In this document: piece by piece, positions 42,220 to 51,020 of the stretch
Numbering within the stretch: the stretch's first letter is position 1
Layout: each line of letters starts with the position of its first letter
NCBI RefSeq assembly: GCF_016904885.1
Contig: NZ_JADWYI010000001.1
Coordinates: 434,001 to 498,000, forward strand
DNA length: 64,000 bases
Direction of reading: 5' to 3'
Source of the DNA: Archangium primigenium
GTDB lineage: Bacteria; Myxococcota; Myxococcia; Myxococcales; Myxococcaceae
Made by a program: the position numbers and the translations under genes
Notes under the pieces: model-generated
Told to the model about the DNA's origin: nothing
What the model saw: the letters and a program-made list of their open reading frames with translations, nothing else
The model's database searches: none

Positions 42220-43081
42220 CCGCCAGCGCGTCGTACGCCATCCAGCCGTTGCGCTTGGTGCCCGTGGCCGCGATGACGTACCCGTAGAGGAACTTCATCG
42301 TCCCGGACTGCTTGCGGTAGCGGCCCACGCTGTCCTGCACCCACAAGGGAATGTCGATGGACGGCACCCCCGTGTCCGTGGGCACGTCCAGGCGCTGGAA
42401 CTTCGTGCCCGCCGGGAAGTGGTCCACCGCGGGGCCGCCCAGCGCGAAGCCCGGCACGTTGAAGGCGAGGTTCACCGAGCGCTGGCCATTGGCCCGCACG
42501 AGCGGCAGGTAGTCCCCGGCGCGCTCGTGCGTCGCGTCGCTGTCGTAGACCACCTTCTTGAGCTCCAGCACCGGGTCGTGCGTGTTGCGCACGGCGTAGC
42601 AGCCCAGCTTCGCCAGCCCCGAGCCCAGCGCCGACACGTGCCCCACCTTGTTCTCGAAGGACGTGCGGCCCAGGATGCTCGAGACGGGCAGCCACCCGGC
42701 GCTCGAGTTGGACGTGGACACCGCGAAGGCATGCGTCTCGCCCGCGAACACCCGCGTCTGGCCATGGTTGAAGGCCGCGCTCGTGCGGGTGTTGGTGCCC
42801 ACCACCGTGCCGTCCCCATCCCGGATGGGCACGCCCGTCGTGAGGCCCCAGTTGTCGTCCGCCGGGTCGTTCGTCTCCACCCGGTTGCCCCCGTCCACCC
42901 GCAGCTTGCAGTTGTAGGGGCTCGCCAGGCAGTAGCCGCCGTTCACGCCCGCGTAGGCCGCCTGCGCCTTCGTGGCCAGGGACTCCGCCGCGCCGTCACC
43001 GCCCGGCGCCTCCCCGCCACACGCCGAGGCCAGCACCGCCACCGAGGAAAGCACATGAAGTGGGTTTTTCATGTTTCCCAT
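42200..43081 (-). CDS. Hypothetical lipoprotein
   Basis: A 293-residue lipoprotein with signal peptide ending LASACGGEA. An alternative start three codons inside (MKNPLHV) is equally plausible. The mature domain begins with a Cys-containing YAGVNGGYCLASPYNCKLRV segment. Asp/Asn-rich beta segments follow (ETNDPADDNWGLTTGVPIRD, DGDGTVVGTNTR), then KVGHVSALGSGLAKLGCYAV and a final YVIAATGTKRNGWMAY. The GLTTGVPIRDGDGT turn may bind calcium. No catalytic motif and no family were recognised. It is located upstream of the pseudokinase-oxidoreductase region but transcribed away from the small gene at 42022, with which it overlaps at its 3' end. Confidence 0.75.
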   Translation of the reverse strand: MGNMKNPLHVLSSVAVLASACGGEAPGGDGAAESLATKAQAAYAGVNGGYCLASPYNCKLRVDGGNRVETNDPADDNWGLTTGVPIRDGDGTVVGTNTRTSAAFNHGQTRVFAGETHAFAVSTSNSSAGWLPVSSILGRTSFENKVGHVSALGSGLAKLGCYAVRNTHDPVLELKKVVYDSDATHERAGDYLPLVRANGQRSVNLAFNVPGFALGGPAVDHFPAGTKFQRLDVPTDTGVPSIDIPLWVQDSVGRYRKQSGTMKFLYGYVIAATGTKRNGWMAYDALAVSSGCP

Positions 43082-43105
43082 GGAAAGCGAAACCGGTGGG
43101 TGGAG

Positions 43106-44185
43106 TCAAATCGCCTTCTGTAGGAGGGCCAGCTCCCGCCGGGCGCTCCGGGCGCCGTACCAGCGGCTGTGGCGCTTGAGGCACGCGCGCAATTCCGCCT
43201 CCAGCCGCCCGGCCGAGTCATGGCGCTCCGCGGGGTCGCCCCGCAGCAGCGCGCGCAGCACCTGGCGCACGGGCTCGGACACGCCCTGGGTGGCCTCCTC
43301 CACGTCCCGGGGCATGAGCAATTCCGCCCGCAGCACCGCGTCCTCCACGGCCCGGAGGGCCTCGGGGGGCCGCTCCTCGCGCAGGGACTCCAGCAGCCGC
43401 CGCCCGTAGTCCACGCGCCGCTCCAGCGTGGGCACCGCGTAGAGGCGCCGGCCCGTGAGCAGCTCGAGCAGCACCACGCCCAGGGAGAACAGGTCCGCCC
43501 GCGAGGACTGGCGCCAGGGTTTGAACTCCGGCAGCAGCCGCTCCGGCGCCGTGTAGTCGAGCCCGCCCGGAGGCCCCCCGCCCGCCGTCGGGTCCCGCTC
43601 GGGCAGGCAGGACCACACCGTCTCCAGGTGCGTGAGCACCACCCGGCCCTCCCGGCCCAGGCGGATGTGCGCGGGCGACACGTCCCGGTGCACCAGGCCC
43701 TCGGGGTGCAGGGGGTGGAGCGTGAAGGAGTGGGCCTGGTGGAGCGCCCCGGCCACCTGGGCGCCGACATACAGCGCGAACGCCTCGCTCAGGGGCCGGC
43801 CCCGCCGCGCCGCGTCGCGCAGCACGTCCGCCACCGAGCACCCCTCCACGTACTCCACCACCGTGTAGTGCACGTGGCGTCGGCGCTGCATTTCAATCAC
43901 CCGGGCGAGGCTCGGGTGCTCCAGGCGCACGGGCAGGGCCGACTCCACCACCCGCCGCCACGCCTCGGGCCTCGGGTGCGGACGCGTCAGGCAGCGGATG
44001 ACGACCCGCTCGGACAGGTAACCGGGGCTGTGCCGCCAGCCCAGGAGCACCTGTTCGCCGTCGGGGCCCTCGGAGAGAAAACGGATGCGCTCGTAGTCGG
44101 TGTGGCCCACCGAGAACAAGAGCGGCCCGGAGCCCCGGGGGTCGGGGTCGGGCAGGAGCCAGGAAGGAATTTTGAAGCCAGACAT
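43106..44185 (-). CDS. Predicted pseudokinase (Ser/Thr kinase fold)
   Basis: A 359-residue protein with the layout of a eukaryotic-like kinase domain (about 25-330), but key residues are changed. The ATP-positioning lysine is Arg64 (VVIRCL). The catalytic loop keeps HRD but has His in place of the Mg-binding Asn (HRDVSPAHIRL, His173). The DFG Asp is His186 (LTHLET). The activation-segment APE (213-215, TAPERL) and FSLGVVLLELLTGRRLY are kept. It has no transmembrane helix or repeat tail. It should fold but probably cannot phosphorylate by the normal mechanism. It is 79 bases downstream of the oxidoreductase operon on the same strand and could be its last gene. A regulatory scaffold role is inferred. 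Confidence 0.85.
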   Translation of the reverse strand: MSGFKIPSWLLPDPDPRGSGPLLFSVGHTDYERIRFLSEGPDGEQVLLGWRHSPGYLSERVVIRCLTRPHPRPEAWRRVVESALPVRLEHPSLARVIEMQRRRHVHYTVVEYVEGCSVADVLRDAARRGRPLSEAFALYVGAQVAGALHQAHSFTLHPLHPEGLVHRDVSPAHIRLGREGRVVLTHLETVWSCLPERDPTAGGGPPGGLDYTAPERLLPEFKPWRQSSRADLFSLGVVLLELLTGRRLYAVPTLERRVDYGRRLLESLREERPPEALRAVEDAVLRAELLMPRDVEEATQGVSEPVRQVLRALLRGDPAERHDSAGRLEAELRACLKRHSRWYGARSARRELALLQKAI

Positions 44186-44264
44186 GCGGCCGGGACCCTA
44201 CTTCCGGTGTGGCGGCCGTCTGAATGACCCGAGGGGTTGCCCCTTTCCCACCTGACGCGCGGTC

Positions 44265-45464
44265 TCAGGACGCGGCCGTCAGGGCACAGCTCACCGGAAG
44301 GACGTTCTCCTCCGGCAGCGGCAGCGAGCGCGGGGTGGACTGCTCCGGCTCGGGGTGGATGGGGGTGGTGCGCTCGCGCAGGGCGCCGCCCGGGCGTCCG
44401 GACAGGAAGGCCTGGAGCTCGGCGACGATGGACAGGGCGATCTCGTCTCCGCCCTCCGCGCCGATGTCCAGGCCCATGGGCCCGTACACCCGCGCGAGCT
44501 GCTCGGCGGTGGGGCGCGCGTCGCGCACCGTGGGGCCCGCGAGCAGCCGCTCGGTGCGCCGGCGGGGCCCGAGCACGCCGATGTAGCGCACGGGCGAGGC
44601 GATGAGGGGCGCGAGCACCGCCTCGTCCTCGGGGTAGTTGTGCGTCATGAGCAGCGCGAGCGTGCGCGCGTCCAGGGTGAGCCCCGCCAGGGCCTTGTCC
44701 AGGCGCGAGGCCACCCACGCATCCGCGCGCGGAAAGCGCAGGCGCAGGTTGCCCGCGGGCCGCGTGCCCACCACCGTCACGTGCCAGCCCACCGTCTTGG
44801 CCAGGTCCACCACCGGCACCACGTCCACGCCCGTGCCGAAGATGAGGAGCGGCACCGGGGGCTGCACGACCTCGAGCGCCACCTCCACCACGCGCGCGGC
44901 CGTTTCCCGCCGCACGTAGCCCGCGCGCCCGCCCGCCAGCACCCGCTCCAGGTCCTCGCGCAGCACGTCGCGCAGGGCCGCGTCCTCGACCGTGGCCTCC
45001 AGGCGCCCGCGCGCGTCCAGCATCACCCGCGCCCCCACGCGCTCGCGGCCCTCGGCGGCCACCACCACCGTGGCCACCGCCACCGCCACGCGCTCCTCCT
45101 GGCCGCGCGCCAGGAAGTCCAGGACCTGGGGCCGGGCGGGGTCCAGGCGCTCGAGCAGCAGTTCCACGAGCCCGTTGCACCCCAGGCCCATGGTGAAGGC
45201 GAACTCGTCGTCCGCGCGCGAGTCGTACTGGATGACCACGGACTCGCCCTGGGCGGTGCGCCAGAGCGCCTTGCGCAGCACGTCCGACTCCAGGCAGCCC
45301 CCGCTGATGCCGCCGGCGAGCTGGCGCTCGCCCGTCATGAGCATGCGCGCGCCGGGCCGCCGGTACGTCGAGCCCTCCACGCGGACGATCGTCGCGAGGA
45401 TGAGCGGCTCGGCGCTATTCCGGGCGGACCGCCAGGCCGTGAGGATCTCGCTCAGCTCTCGCAT
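44265..45464 (-). CDS. XdhC-family maturation factor (PaoD-like)
   Basis: A 399-residue protein in which both parts of XdhC are present. The N-terminal XdhC/CoxI domain has ATIVRVEGSTYRRPGARML and GGISGGCLESDV. The C-terminal Rossmann domain has LLIFGTGVDVVPVVDLAKTV and YIGVLGPRRRTERLL. XdhC-type proteins bind the molybdenum cofactor, help its sulfuration and insert it into xanthine or aldehyde dehydrogenases. It follows the large subunit by 7 bases, the classic paoABCD/xdh arrangement, so it is taken as the chaperone of that enzyme. About 40 Pro-rich extra residues end the chain. Confidence 0.93.
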   Translation of the reverse strand: MRELSEILTAWRSARNSAEPLILATIVRVEGSTYRRPGARMLMTGERQLAGGISGGCLESDVLRKALWRTAQGESVVIQYDSRADDEFAFTMGLGCNGLVELLLERLDPARPQVLDFLARGQEERVAVAVATVVVAAEGRERVGARVMLDARGRLEATVEDAALRDVLREDLERVLAGGRAGYVRRETAARVVEVALEVVQPPVPLLIFGTGVDVVPVVDLAKTVGWHVTVVGTRPAGNLRLRFPRADAWVASRLDKALAGLTLDARTLALLMTHNYPEDEAVLAPLIASPVRYIGVLGPRRRTERLLAGPTVRDARPTAEQLARVYGPMGLDIGAEGGDEIALSIVAELQAFLSGRPGGALRERTTPIHPEPEQSTPRSLPLPEENVLPVSCALTAAS

Positions 45465-45471
45465 GGGGGGT

Positions 45472-47679
45472 TCACGTCTCCTGGAGAATCCGGTCCAACG
45501 TCAACGGCAACTCGCGCACCCGCCGGCCCGTGGCGTGGAACACCGCGTTGGCGATGGCCGCGCTCACCCCCGTGATGCCAATCTCTCCGATGCCCTTGAC
45601 CCCGATGGGATTCACATGCGGGTCGTCTTCCGGCACGAAGAGGATGTCCATGTCCGGCACGTCCGGATTCACCGGCACATGATAGTCCGCCAGGTCCCGG
45701 GTGATGAAGCGCCCGCTGCGCGGGTCCACCACCGAGTGCTCCATGAGCGCCATGCCGATGCCCATGACGATACCGCCATACATCTGGCTCCGGGCCGTCT
45801 TGGGGTTGAGGATGGTGCCCGCGCCGTACACGCCCACCCATCGGCTCACCCGCACCTCCCCCAGGTCCGGGTCCACGCGCACCTCGCAGAACTGGGCGCC
45901 GAAGGAGTGCATGGCGTACTGCTCCTTCTCCTTGCCCGGCTCGGACTCCGCCTCGGCCTCCAGGGTGCCCAACTTCTGGCGCTGGAGGAGCGCGGCATAG
46001 CTGTCCTTCTTCCCGCCCGCCACGAGCTGGCCCCGCTCCACCGTCACGTCCCCGGCCGGGAGCCCGTGCAGGGGCGAGCCCGGGTCCGCCACCGCCAGGG
46101 CGATGGCCTTGTCGCGCAGGGCGCGCGCCGCGAGCTTCACCGCCGAGCCCACGCTGGCCGTCGTCTGGGAGCCGCCGGACACGGGGGTCTGGGGCATCCG
46201 GGTGTCGCCCAGATCGAAGGACACCTGCGCGGGCATGAGGCCGAGCGCGTCGGCGGCCACCTGGGTGAACACGGTGTAGGCGCCGGTGCCCAGGTCCTGC
46301 GAGCCGGAGACGACCCGGGCGTGCCCGTCCGGCAGGAGCGTGGCCCGGGCGCCCGCCTTGGAGCGGCGCACCGGGTAGGTGGCGGTGGCCATGCCCCAGC
46401 CGATGAGCGTGCGGCCGTCCTTCATGGCGCGCGGGGTGGGGTCGCGCCGGGCCCAGCCGAACCGCTCGGCGCCCACGCGGTAGCACTCCTTGAGCGACTT
46501 GCTGCTCCAGGGCAGGCCCGTCTCGGGGTCCGTGTCCGCGTGGTTGCGCAGCCGCAGCGCGAGGGGGTCCATGCCCAGCGTGTGCGCCAGCTCGTCCATG
46601 GCGCACTCGAGCGCGTGCAGGCCCGAGGCCTCGCCCGGCGCGCGCATGAAGGTGGGCGTGCCCAGGGAGAGCCGCGCCAGGCGGTGCGAGGTGGCGATCT
46701 GCTCGCTCGCGTAGAGGATGCGGGTGACGGCGGCGCTCGGCTCGACGAACTCGTCGAAGGTGGAGGTGGCCGTGAGCACGTCATGGCGCACGCGCAAAAG
46801 CCCCCCGTCCTTCCGGGCCTCCAGCCGCACGCGCTGGTGCGTCTCCGGGCGGAAGCCCACCGGGCCGAACATCTGCTCGCGCCGCAGCACCAGCTTCACC
46901 GGCCGGGACACCGCGCGCGCCGCCATCACCGCGAGCACCGTGTGCGCCCACGTGCTGCCCTTGCCCCCGAAGCCGCCGCCGATGAACTTGGTGATGACGC
47001 GCACCTTCTCCGGCGGCAGGCCGAAGAGCGCCGCCAGGCGATCGCGCGCGTTGAAGACGCCCTGGGTGGCGTCGTACACGGTGAGCGCGTCCCCGTCCCA
47101 CACCGCCGTGGTGGCATGCGGCTCCATGGGGTTGTGGTGCTCGTAGGGCGTCACGTAGGTGGCGTCCACCTGCGCGTCCGGCTTCGCCGTGGGGGCCTGG
47201 CCCTGGACCAGGTCCGCCTCGCGCCCGTTCATGGCCTGCTTCTTCGGGGCGTAGGCCCGCGAGCGCTCGGCCTTCAGGTCCACCCGGGCCTGGCTCGCGC
47301 GGTAGCGCACCTGGACGAGCGCCGCCGCGTGCGTGGCGCGCTCCAGCGTGTCCGCGATGACGAGCGCCACCGGCTGGTGCTGGGAGTCCACCTGGCGCGT
47401 CTGCAGCACGTGGACGAAGCGGTCCTGGGGCTTCTGCTTCTTGGCCGGGTCCTTGGCGAGCCTGGGCGGCTTCTCCGGCGAGAGGACCGCAAGCACGCCC
47501 GGCGCCTGCTCGGCCGCGCGCGCGTCCACGCCGGTGATGGTGCCCCGGGCGATGGTGCTCGTGACGATCACCGCGTGCACCAAGCCCTCGTGGGGGTACT
47601 CGGCGGAGTAGCGCGCCGCGCCCGTCACCTTGAGCCGCCCGTCCACCCGGTCCAGCGGCTGGCCTACCGTGTTGTCCAT
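45472..47679 (-). CDS. paoC: Molybdenum-binding subunit of aldehyde/xanthine oxidoreductase (PaoC-like)
   Basis: A 735-residue large subunit of the xanthine oxidase family. MDNTVGQPLDRVDGRLKVTG is the start, with GGAG 7 bases upstream. The fold begins with the aldehyde oxidase a/b domain (KVTGAARYSAEYPHEGLVHA). Cofactor contacts follow: KFIGGGFGGKGSTWAHTV, FMRAPGEASGLHALE and GSQDLGTGAYTVFTQVAA. The catalytic Glu699 is present in GVKGIGEIGITG. This length and the companion subunits match the periplasmic PaoABC type rather than three-domain cytosolic enzymes. It should oxidise aldehydes (or related heterocycles) with the electrons passing to the FAD and 2Fe-2S subunits. The substrate is not predictable. 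Confidence 0.93.
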   Translation of the reverse strand: MDNTVGQPLDRVDGRLKVTGAARYSAEYPHEGLVHAVIVTSTIARGTITGVDARAAEQAPGVLAVLSPEKPPRLAKDPAKKQKPQDRFVHVLQTRQVDSQHQPVALVIADTLERATHAAALVQVRYRASQARVDLKAERSRAYAPKKQAMNGREADLVQGQAPTAKPDAQVDATYVTPYEHHNPMEPHATTAVWDGDALTVYDATQGVFNARDRLAALFGLPPEKVRVITKFIGGGFGGKGSTWAHTVLAVMAARAVSRPVKLVLRREQMFGPVGFRPETHQRVRLEARKDGGLLRVRHDVLTATSTFDEFVEPSAAVTRILYASEQIATSHRLARLSLGTPTFMRAPGEASGLHALECAMDELAHTLGMDPLALRLRNHADTDPETGLPWSSKSLKECYRVGAERFGWARRDPTPRAMKDGRTLIGWGMATATYPVRRSKAGARATLLPDGHARVVSGSQDLGTGAYTVFTQVAADALGLMPAQVSFDLGDTRMPQTPVSGGSQTTASVGSAVKLAARALRDKAIALAVADPGSPLHGLPAGDVTVERGQLVAGGKKDSYAALLQRQKLGTLEAEAESEPGKEKEQYAMHSFGAQFCEVRVDPDLGEVRVSRWVGVYGAGTILNPKTARSQMYGGIVMGIGMALMEHSVVDPRSGRFITRDLADYHVPVNPDVPDMDILFVPEDDPHVNPIGVKGIGEIGITGVSAAIANAVFHATGRRVRELPLTLDRILQET

Positions 47680-47690
47680 GGTGTGCTCCG

Positions 47691-48680
47691 TCAGAGGAGA
47701 CCCGCGGTGAGCGACAGGGCGCGCACGAGCGTGCGCCGCGCCAGCTCCACCTTGAAGGCGTTGTGGGGGCGGGTCCGGGCGCCCTTGAGCGCGGCGGCGG
47801 CGGCGGCCTTGAAGCGCACCTCGTCCGCCTTCTGGCCGATGAGCGCCGACTCCGCCTCGGTGGAGCGCCAGGGCCGCGTGCCCACGCCGCCGAGCGCCAC
47901 GCGCGCGTCCTTGATGGTGCCCGCCTCCAGCTCCAGCGCCACCGCGGCCGAGGCGAGCGCGAAGGCATACGAGGCCCGGTCCCGCACCTTGAGGTAGCGC
48001 GAGCGCGCGGCGAAGCCCGACACGGGCAGCGTCACGTGGGTGATGAGCTCGCCGGGCTTGAGCAGCGTCTCGCGCTCGGGGTGCGCGCCGGGCTCCAGGT
48101 GGAAGGCGGCGAAGGGCACGTCCCGCTCGCCCTCGGGGCCCTGGAGCTGGAGCGAGGCGTCCAGCGCCACCAGCGCCACGTTCATGTCCGAGGGGTTGGC
48201 CGCGATGCACTGGGGGCTCGTGCCCAGGACCGCGTGCATGCGGTTGTAGCCCTCCAGCGCCGCGCAGCCCGTGCCGGGCTCGCGCTTGTTGCACGCCTGG
48301 GACACGTCCCGGAAGTACGCGCAGCGCGTGCGCTGCAGGATGTTGCCCCCGAGCGTGGCCATGTTGCGCAGCTGCGGCGAGGCCCCCGCGAGCAGCGCCT
48401 CGGACAGCACCGGGTAGCGCTCCCGCACGCGCGGATGGTTCGCCAGGTCGCTGTTGCGCACGAGCGCGCCGATGCGCAGCGCCCCGCCCTCCAGCTCCTC
48501 CACCCGGTCCAGCGGCAGCCCGTTGATGTCCACGAGCAGCGCCGGGTTGTGCACGTGCAGCTTCATCAGGTCGAGCAGGTTGGTGCCCCCCGCGATGGGC
48601 ACGGCGTCCCGGGGCCGCGCGGACAGCCGCTCCAGCGCGGCGGGCGCGTCCTGCACGGCGACGTAGTCGATGGCCCTCAT
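47691..48680 (-). CDS. paoB: FAD-binding subunit with extra iron-sulfur motif (PaoB-like)
   Basis: A 329-residue FAD subunit. The CO-dehydrogenase-type FAD domain has PIAGGTNLLDLMKLHV and ATLGGNILQ. A PaoB-specific Cys cluster is visible at about 117-160: QRTRCAYFRDVSQACNKREP, then GTGCAALEG and PQCIA, the arrangement that holds a [4Fe-4S] cluster in E. coli PaoB. The C-terminal CO dehydrogenase flavoprotein domain closes it (ARVALGGVGTRPWRST). It lies 11 bases before the paoC-like gene and 4 bases after the paoA-like gene, one operon. It relays electrons from the molybdenum site to FAD and the 2Fe-2S clusters. Confidence 0.93.
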   Translation of the reverse strand: MRAIDYVAVQDAPAALERLSARPRDAVPIAGGTNLLDLMKLHVHNPALLVDINGLPLDRVEELEGGALRIGALVRNSDLANHPRVRERYPVLSEALLAGASPQLRNMATLGGNILQRTRCAYFRDVSQACNKREPGTGCAALEGYNRMHAVLGTSPQCIAANPSDMNVALVALDASLQLQGPEGERDVPFAAFHLEPGAHPERETLLKPGELITHVTLPVSGFAARSRYLKVRDRASYAFALASAAVALELEAGTIKDARVALGGVGTRPWRSTEAESALIGQKADEVRFKAAAAAALKGARTRPHNAFKVELARRTLVRALSLTAGLL

Positions 48681-48684
48681 GCGC

Positions 48685-49356
48685 TCACCCTCCCGCCTTC
48701 TGGCCGCGCGCCTCGCGCACCGCGGCCACGATGTTGGGATACGCCCCGCAGCGGCAGAGGTTGCCGCACAGGCCCTCGCGGATGTCCGCGTCGCTCGTTC
48801 CCCAGGGCTCGCTCAAGAAGCCCACCGCGCTCATGATCTGCCCCGGCGTGCAGTAGCCACACTGAAAGCCGTCGTGGGCGAGGAAGGCGGCCTGCACCGG
48901 GTGCAGCGTCTCGCCGCGCGACAGGCCCTCGATGGTGGTGATGGCCTTGCCCCGCTGCATCACCGCGAGCGTGAGACAGGCATTCACCCGACGCCCGTCC
49001 ACGAGCACCGTGCACGCGCCGCACTGGCCCAGATCGCAGCCCTTCTTCGTGCCAGACAAACCCAAGTGCTCGCGCAGCGCATCGAGCAGCGTGACGCGCG
49101 GCTCCAACTCCAGCGCATGCGTCTGGCCATTCACCTGCAGCGTCACGGGCACCGCGGGTACCGGGGGTCCATCCAGGCCCGGCGGAAAATTCGGGCTCGC
49201 CGCGTCAGCGGCCGAGGGAGCGAGCAGTCCGCTGGCCAGCAGCGCACCTCCCGCCACGGCCGTACCGACGAATTCCCGCCGGCTCAGCGTCGATTCCTCC
49301 TCGGGCGGCGTGTCACACCGCGCGCCCGCGGGAAGAGGCCGTTTCGGGTCGGACAT
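48685..49356 (-). CDS. paoA: 2Fe-2S subunit of aldehyde oxidoreductase with Tat signal (PaoA-like)
   Basis: A 223-residue iron-sulfur subunit. The start at 49356 follows GGAGGG. The N-terminus carries a twin-arginine signal (STLSRREFVGTAVAGGALLA), so the whole oxidoreductase is exported folded to the periplasm. The plant-ferredoxin-like domain has GCDLGQCGACTVLVDGRRVN and later Cys. The helical [2Fe-2S]-binding domain carries FQCGYCTPGQI and CGNLCRCGAYPNI. All eight ligand cysteines for two 2Fe-2S clusters are present. It is the first gene of the paoABC-xdhC operon and diverges from mocA. Confidence 0.93.
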   Translation of the reverse strand: MSDPKRPLPAGARCDTPPEEESTLSRREFVGTAVAGGALLASGLLAPSAADAASPNFPPGLDGPPVPAVPVTLQVNGQTHALELEPRVTLLDALREHLGLSGTKKGCDLGQCGACTVLVDGRRVNACLTLAVMQRGKAITTIEGLSRGETLHPVQAAFLAHDGFQCGYCTPGQIMSAVGFLSEPWGTSDADIREGLCGNLCRCGAYPNIVAAVREARGQKAGG

Positions 49357-49507
49357 GGTGCGCCCTCCTGCGCGAATTTCCACCGGTACGCCGGAGCGAG
49401 GGAGCGCGATATGACAAGGGCGAGCGACTGTCGGATGAGCGACCCCCTGCACGGATCGCTGTCGGACACTTCACATCCCGGGAGCCCCCGCCCGGAGAGG
49501 AGCGAGC

Positions 49508-50089
49508 ATGAGACCGATCACGGTAGTGGTACTGGCGGCCGGCGCGTCCAGTCGTCTCGGACGCCCCAAGCAGCTCGTCGTCTGGCGTGGCGAGACGCTC
49601 GTCCACCGCGCCGCGCGCATCGCCGTGGAGGCGGACATCGGCGCGGTGCGGGTGGTGACGGGCCTGCTGCCGGACGAGGTCGCCGGCTCCGTGAGCGACC
49701 TGCCCGTCACCTGTGTCCACAACACCCAGGCGCACGAGGGCCTGTCGAGCTCCATCCGCCGGGGCGTGGAGGGGCTCGACACCAACGTGCTGCTGCTCAC
49801 GTGTGACCAACCCCTGCTCACCGCGGAGCACCTGCGCGAGATGGCGGACACGCGGCGCTTCACCCAGGCCTCCATCATCGCGTCCTCCTACGAGGGCGTG
49901 GTGGGCGTGCCCACGCTGGTGGCCCACGAGCTGCTGCCCGAGCTGCGCGCGCTCCAGGGAGACCAGGGCGCGCGGGCCCTGTTCGAGGGCCGCGCGGTGG
50001 AGGCCGTGGTGTTCGACGGCGGCGAGCTCGACGTGGACACGGAAGAGGACGTCATCCGCCTGCGCGAGCGCGCCGTCACCGGCTACTAG
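49508..50089 (+). CDS. mocA: Molybdenum cofactor cytidylyltransferase MocA-like
   Basis: A 193-residue nucleotidyltransferase. VLAAGASSRLGRPKQLVVWR is the signature glycine-rich CTP-binding loop with catalytic Lys. TCDQPLLTAEHL supplies the metal Asp, and GVPTLVAHELLPELRALQGD and VDTEEDV are family motifs. MocA makes molybdopterin cytosine dinucleotide, the cofactor form used by PaoABC-like enzymes, so its position divergent from the paoABC-xdhC operon (152 bases between starts) makes a coherent system. It overlaps the convergent FKBP gene by 4 bases. The chain length is normal for the family. Confidence 0.9.
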   Translation: MRPITVVVLAAGASSRLGRPKQLVVWRGETLVHRAARIAVEADIGAVRVVTGLLPDEVAGSVSDLPVTCVHNTQAHEGLSSSIRRGVEGLDTNVLLLTCDQPLLTAEHLREMADTRRFTQASIIASSYEGVVGVPTLVAHELLPELRALQGDQGARALFEGRAVEAVVFDGGELDVDTEEDVIRLRERAVTGY

Positions 50090-50901
50090 GGCTTGGGCTT
50101 GGGCGGCGCGGGCGGCAGCCGCTTGGGCTTGGGCGCGGGCTCGGGGGCGGGCGGAGGCTCCGGCGGCGGGGCCTTCCGCACATCCACCAGCTCCACCTCG
50201 AACACCAGCGCCGAGCCGCCCGGGATGCCGGGGGTGCCGCGGTCGCCGTAGGCCAGGTCGGACGGGCACACGAGCTTGGCCTTGCCGCCCACCTTCATCT
50301 TCGCCACGCCCTCGGTCCAGCACTTGATGACGCCGTCGAGCGGGAACTGGGCCGGCTCGTTGCGCGTATACGAGCTGTCGAACTCCTTGCCGTCCGGGAG
50401 CGTGCCCCGGTAGTGCACCGTCACGGTGTCGGACGCCGTGGGGCTCGCGCCCGAGCCCACCGTGAGGTCCTTGTAGATGAGGCCCGACTCGGTGCGCACG
50501 GCGCCGGGCTCCTGGGCGGCCGCTTCCAGGAAGGGCTGGCTCTTCTTCTTCGCCTCGGCGGCCCGGGCCTCGGAGCGGTTGCGAGCCAGCTCGACAATCA
50601 GGGGCCCGTAGGACCGCACGTCCACCGCGGGCTCCTTTCCGAGCACCTCCGCGCTCAGGCCCGCCTGCATGTACGCCAGATCCTCGGGCGACATGTTGAA
50701 CACCTGGATCTGCCGACCCAACGTGCTGCCCAGGGCGTAGAACGTCTTCTGCTCCTCCGTCTGGGGCGCGCCCACGGCGGCGTCGGCCGGCGCGGCGGCG
50801 GGCGGCGGAGGCGTCGGGGCCTGCGCGGCGCGCTCCGCGGCACAGCCGCTCAGGGTGAACAGCACCAGCGCGGTCCCTGCCCAGCTCTTGCGTGACGTCA
50901 T
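50086..50901 (-). CDS. FKBP-type prolyl isomerase lipoprotein (Mip/FkpA-like)
   Basis: A 271-residue lipoprotein (lipobox TLSGCAAER). A helical dimerisation region (about 50-130, TFYALGSTLGRQIQVFNMSP) precedes the FKBP domain (about 135-235): SGLIYKDLTVGSGASPTASD, VTVHYRGTLPDGKEFDSSY, KVGGKAKLVCPSDLAYGDRG and SALVFEVELVDV. Active-site aromatic and Asp positions (DSS, PSDLAYG) are kept. A Pro/Lys-rich tail (about 35 residues, mainly PPxPxPKPK) is an unusual addition that may bind another protein or the envelope. It assists folding of exported proteins. It converges on mocA with a 4-base overlap. Confidence 0.92.
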   Translation of the reverse strand: MTSRKSWAGTALVLFTLSGCAAERAAQAPTPPPPAAAPADAAVGAPQTEEQKTFYALGSTLGRQIQVFNMSPEDLAYMQAGLSAEVLGKEPAVDVRSYGPLIVELARNRSEARAAEAKKKSQPFLEAAAQEPGAVRTESGLIYKDLTVGSGASPTASDTVTVHYRGTLPDGKEFDSSYTRNEPAQFPLDGVIKCWTEGVAKMKVGGKAKLVCPSDLAYGDRGTPGIPGGSALVFEVELVDVRKAPPPEPPPAPEPAPKPKRLPPAPPKPKP

Positions 50902-51020
50902 GCGGTGTCTCCTCCCGGGCGCGGAAGACGGCGGGTCCCGGTGATGCGCTCCACCTAGCGCACTCCCCGTCCGGGCACCAGGAAGCGGAGGCCCCGGACG
51001 GTCGGATAGAGTGCGCCCGC

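Noticed and set aside
43169-44227. Plus-strand frames opposite the pseudokinase and oxidoreductase genes
   Set aside because: These are high-GC shadows rich in Arg, His and Gln; the minus-strand genes have complete family motifs.
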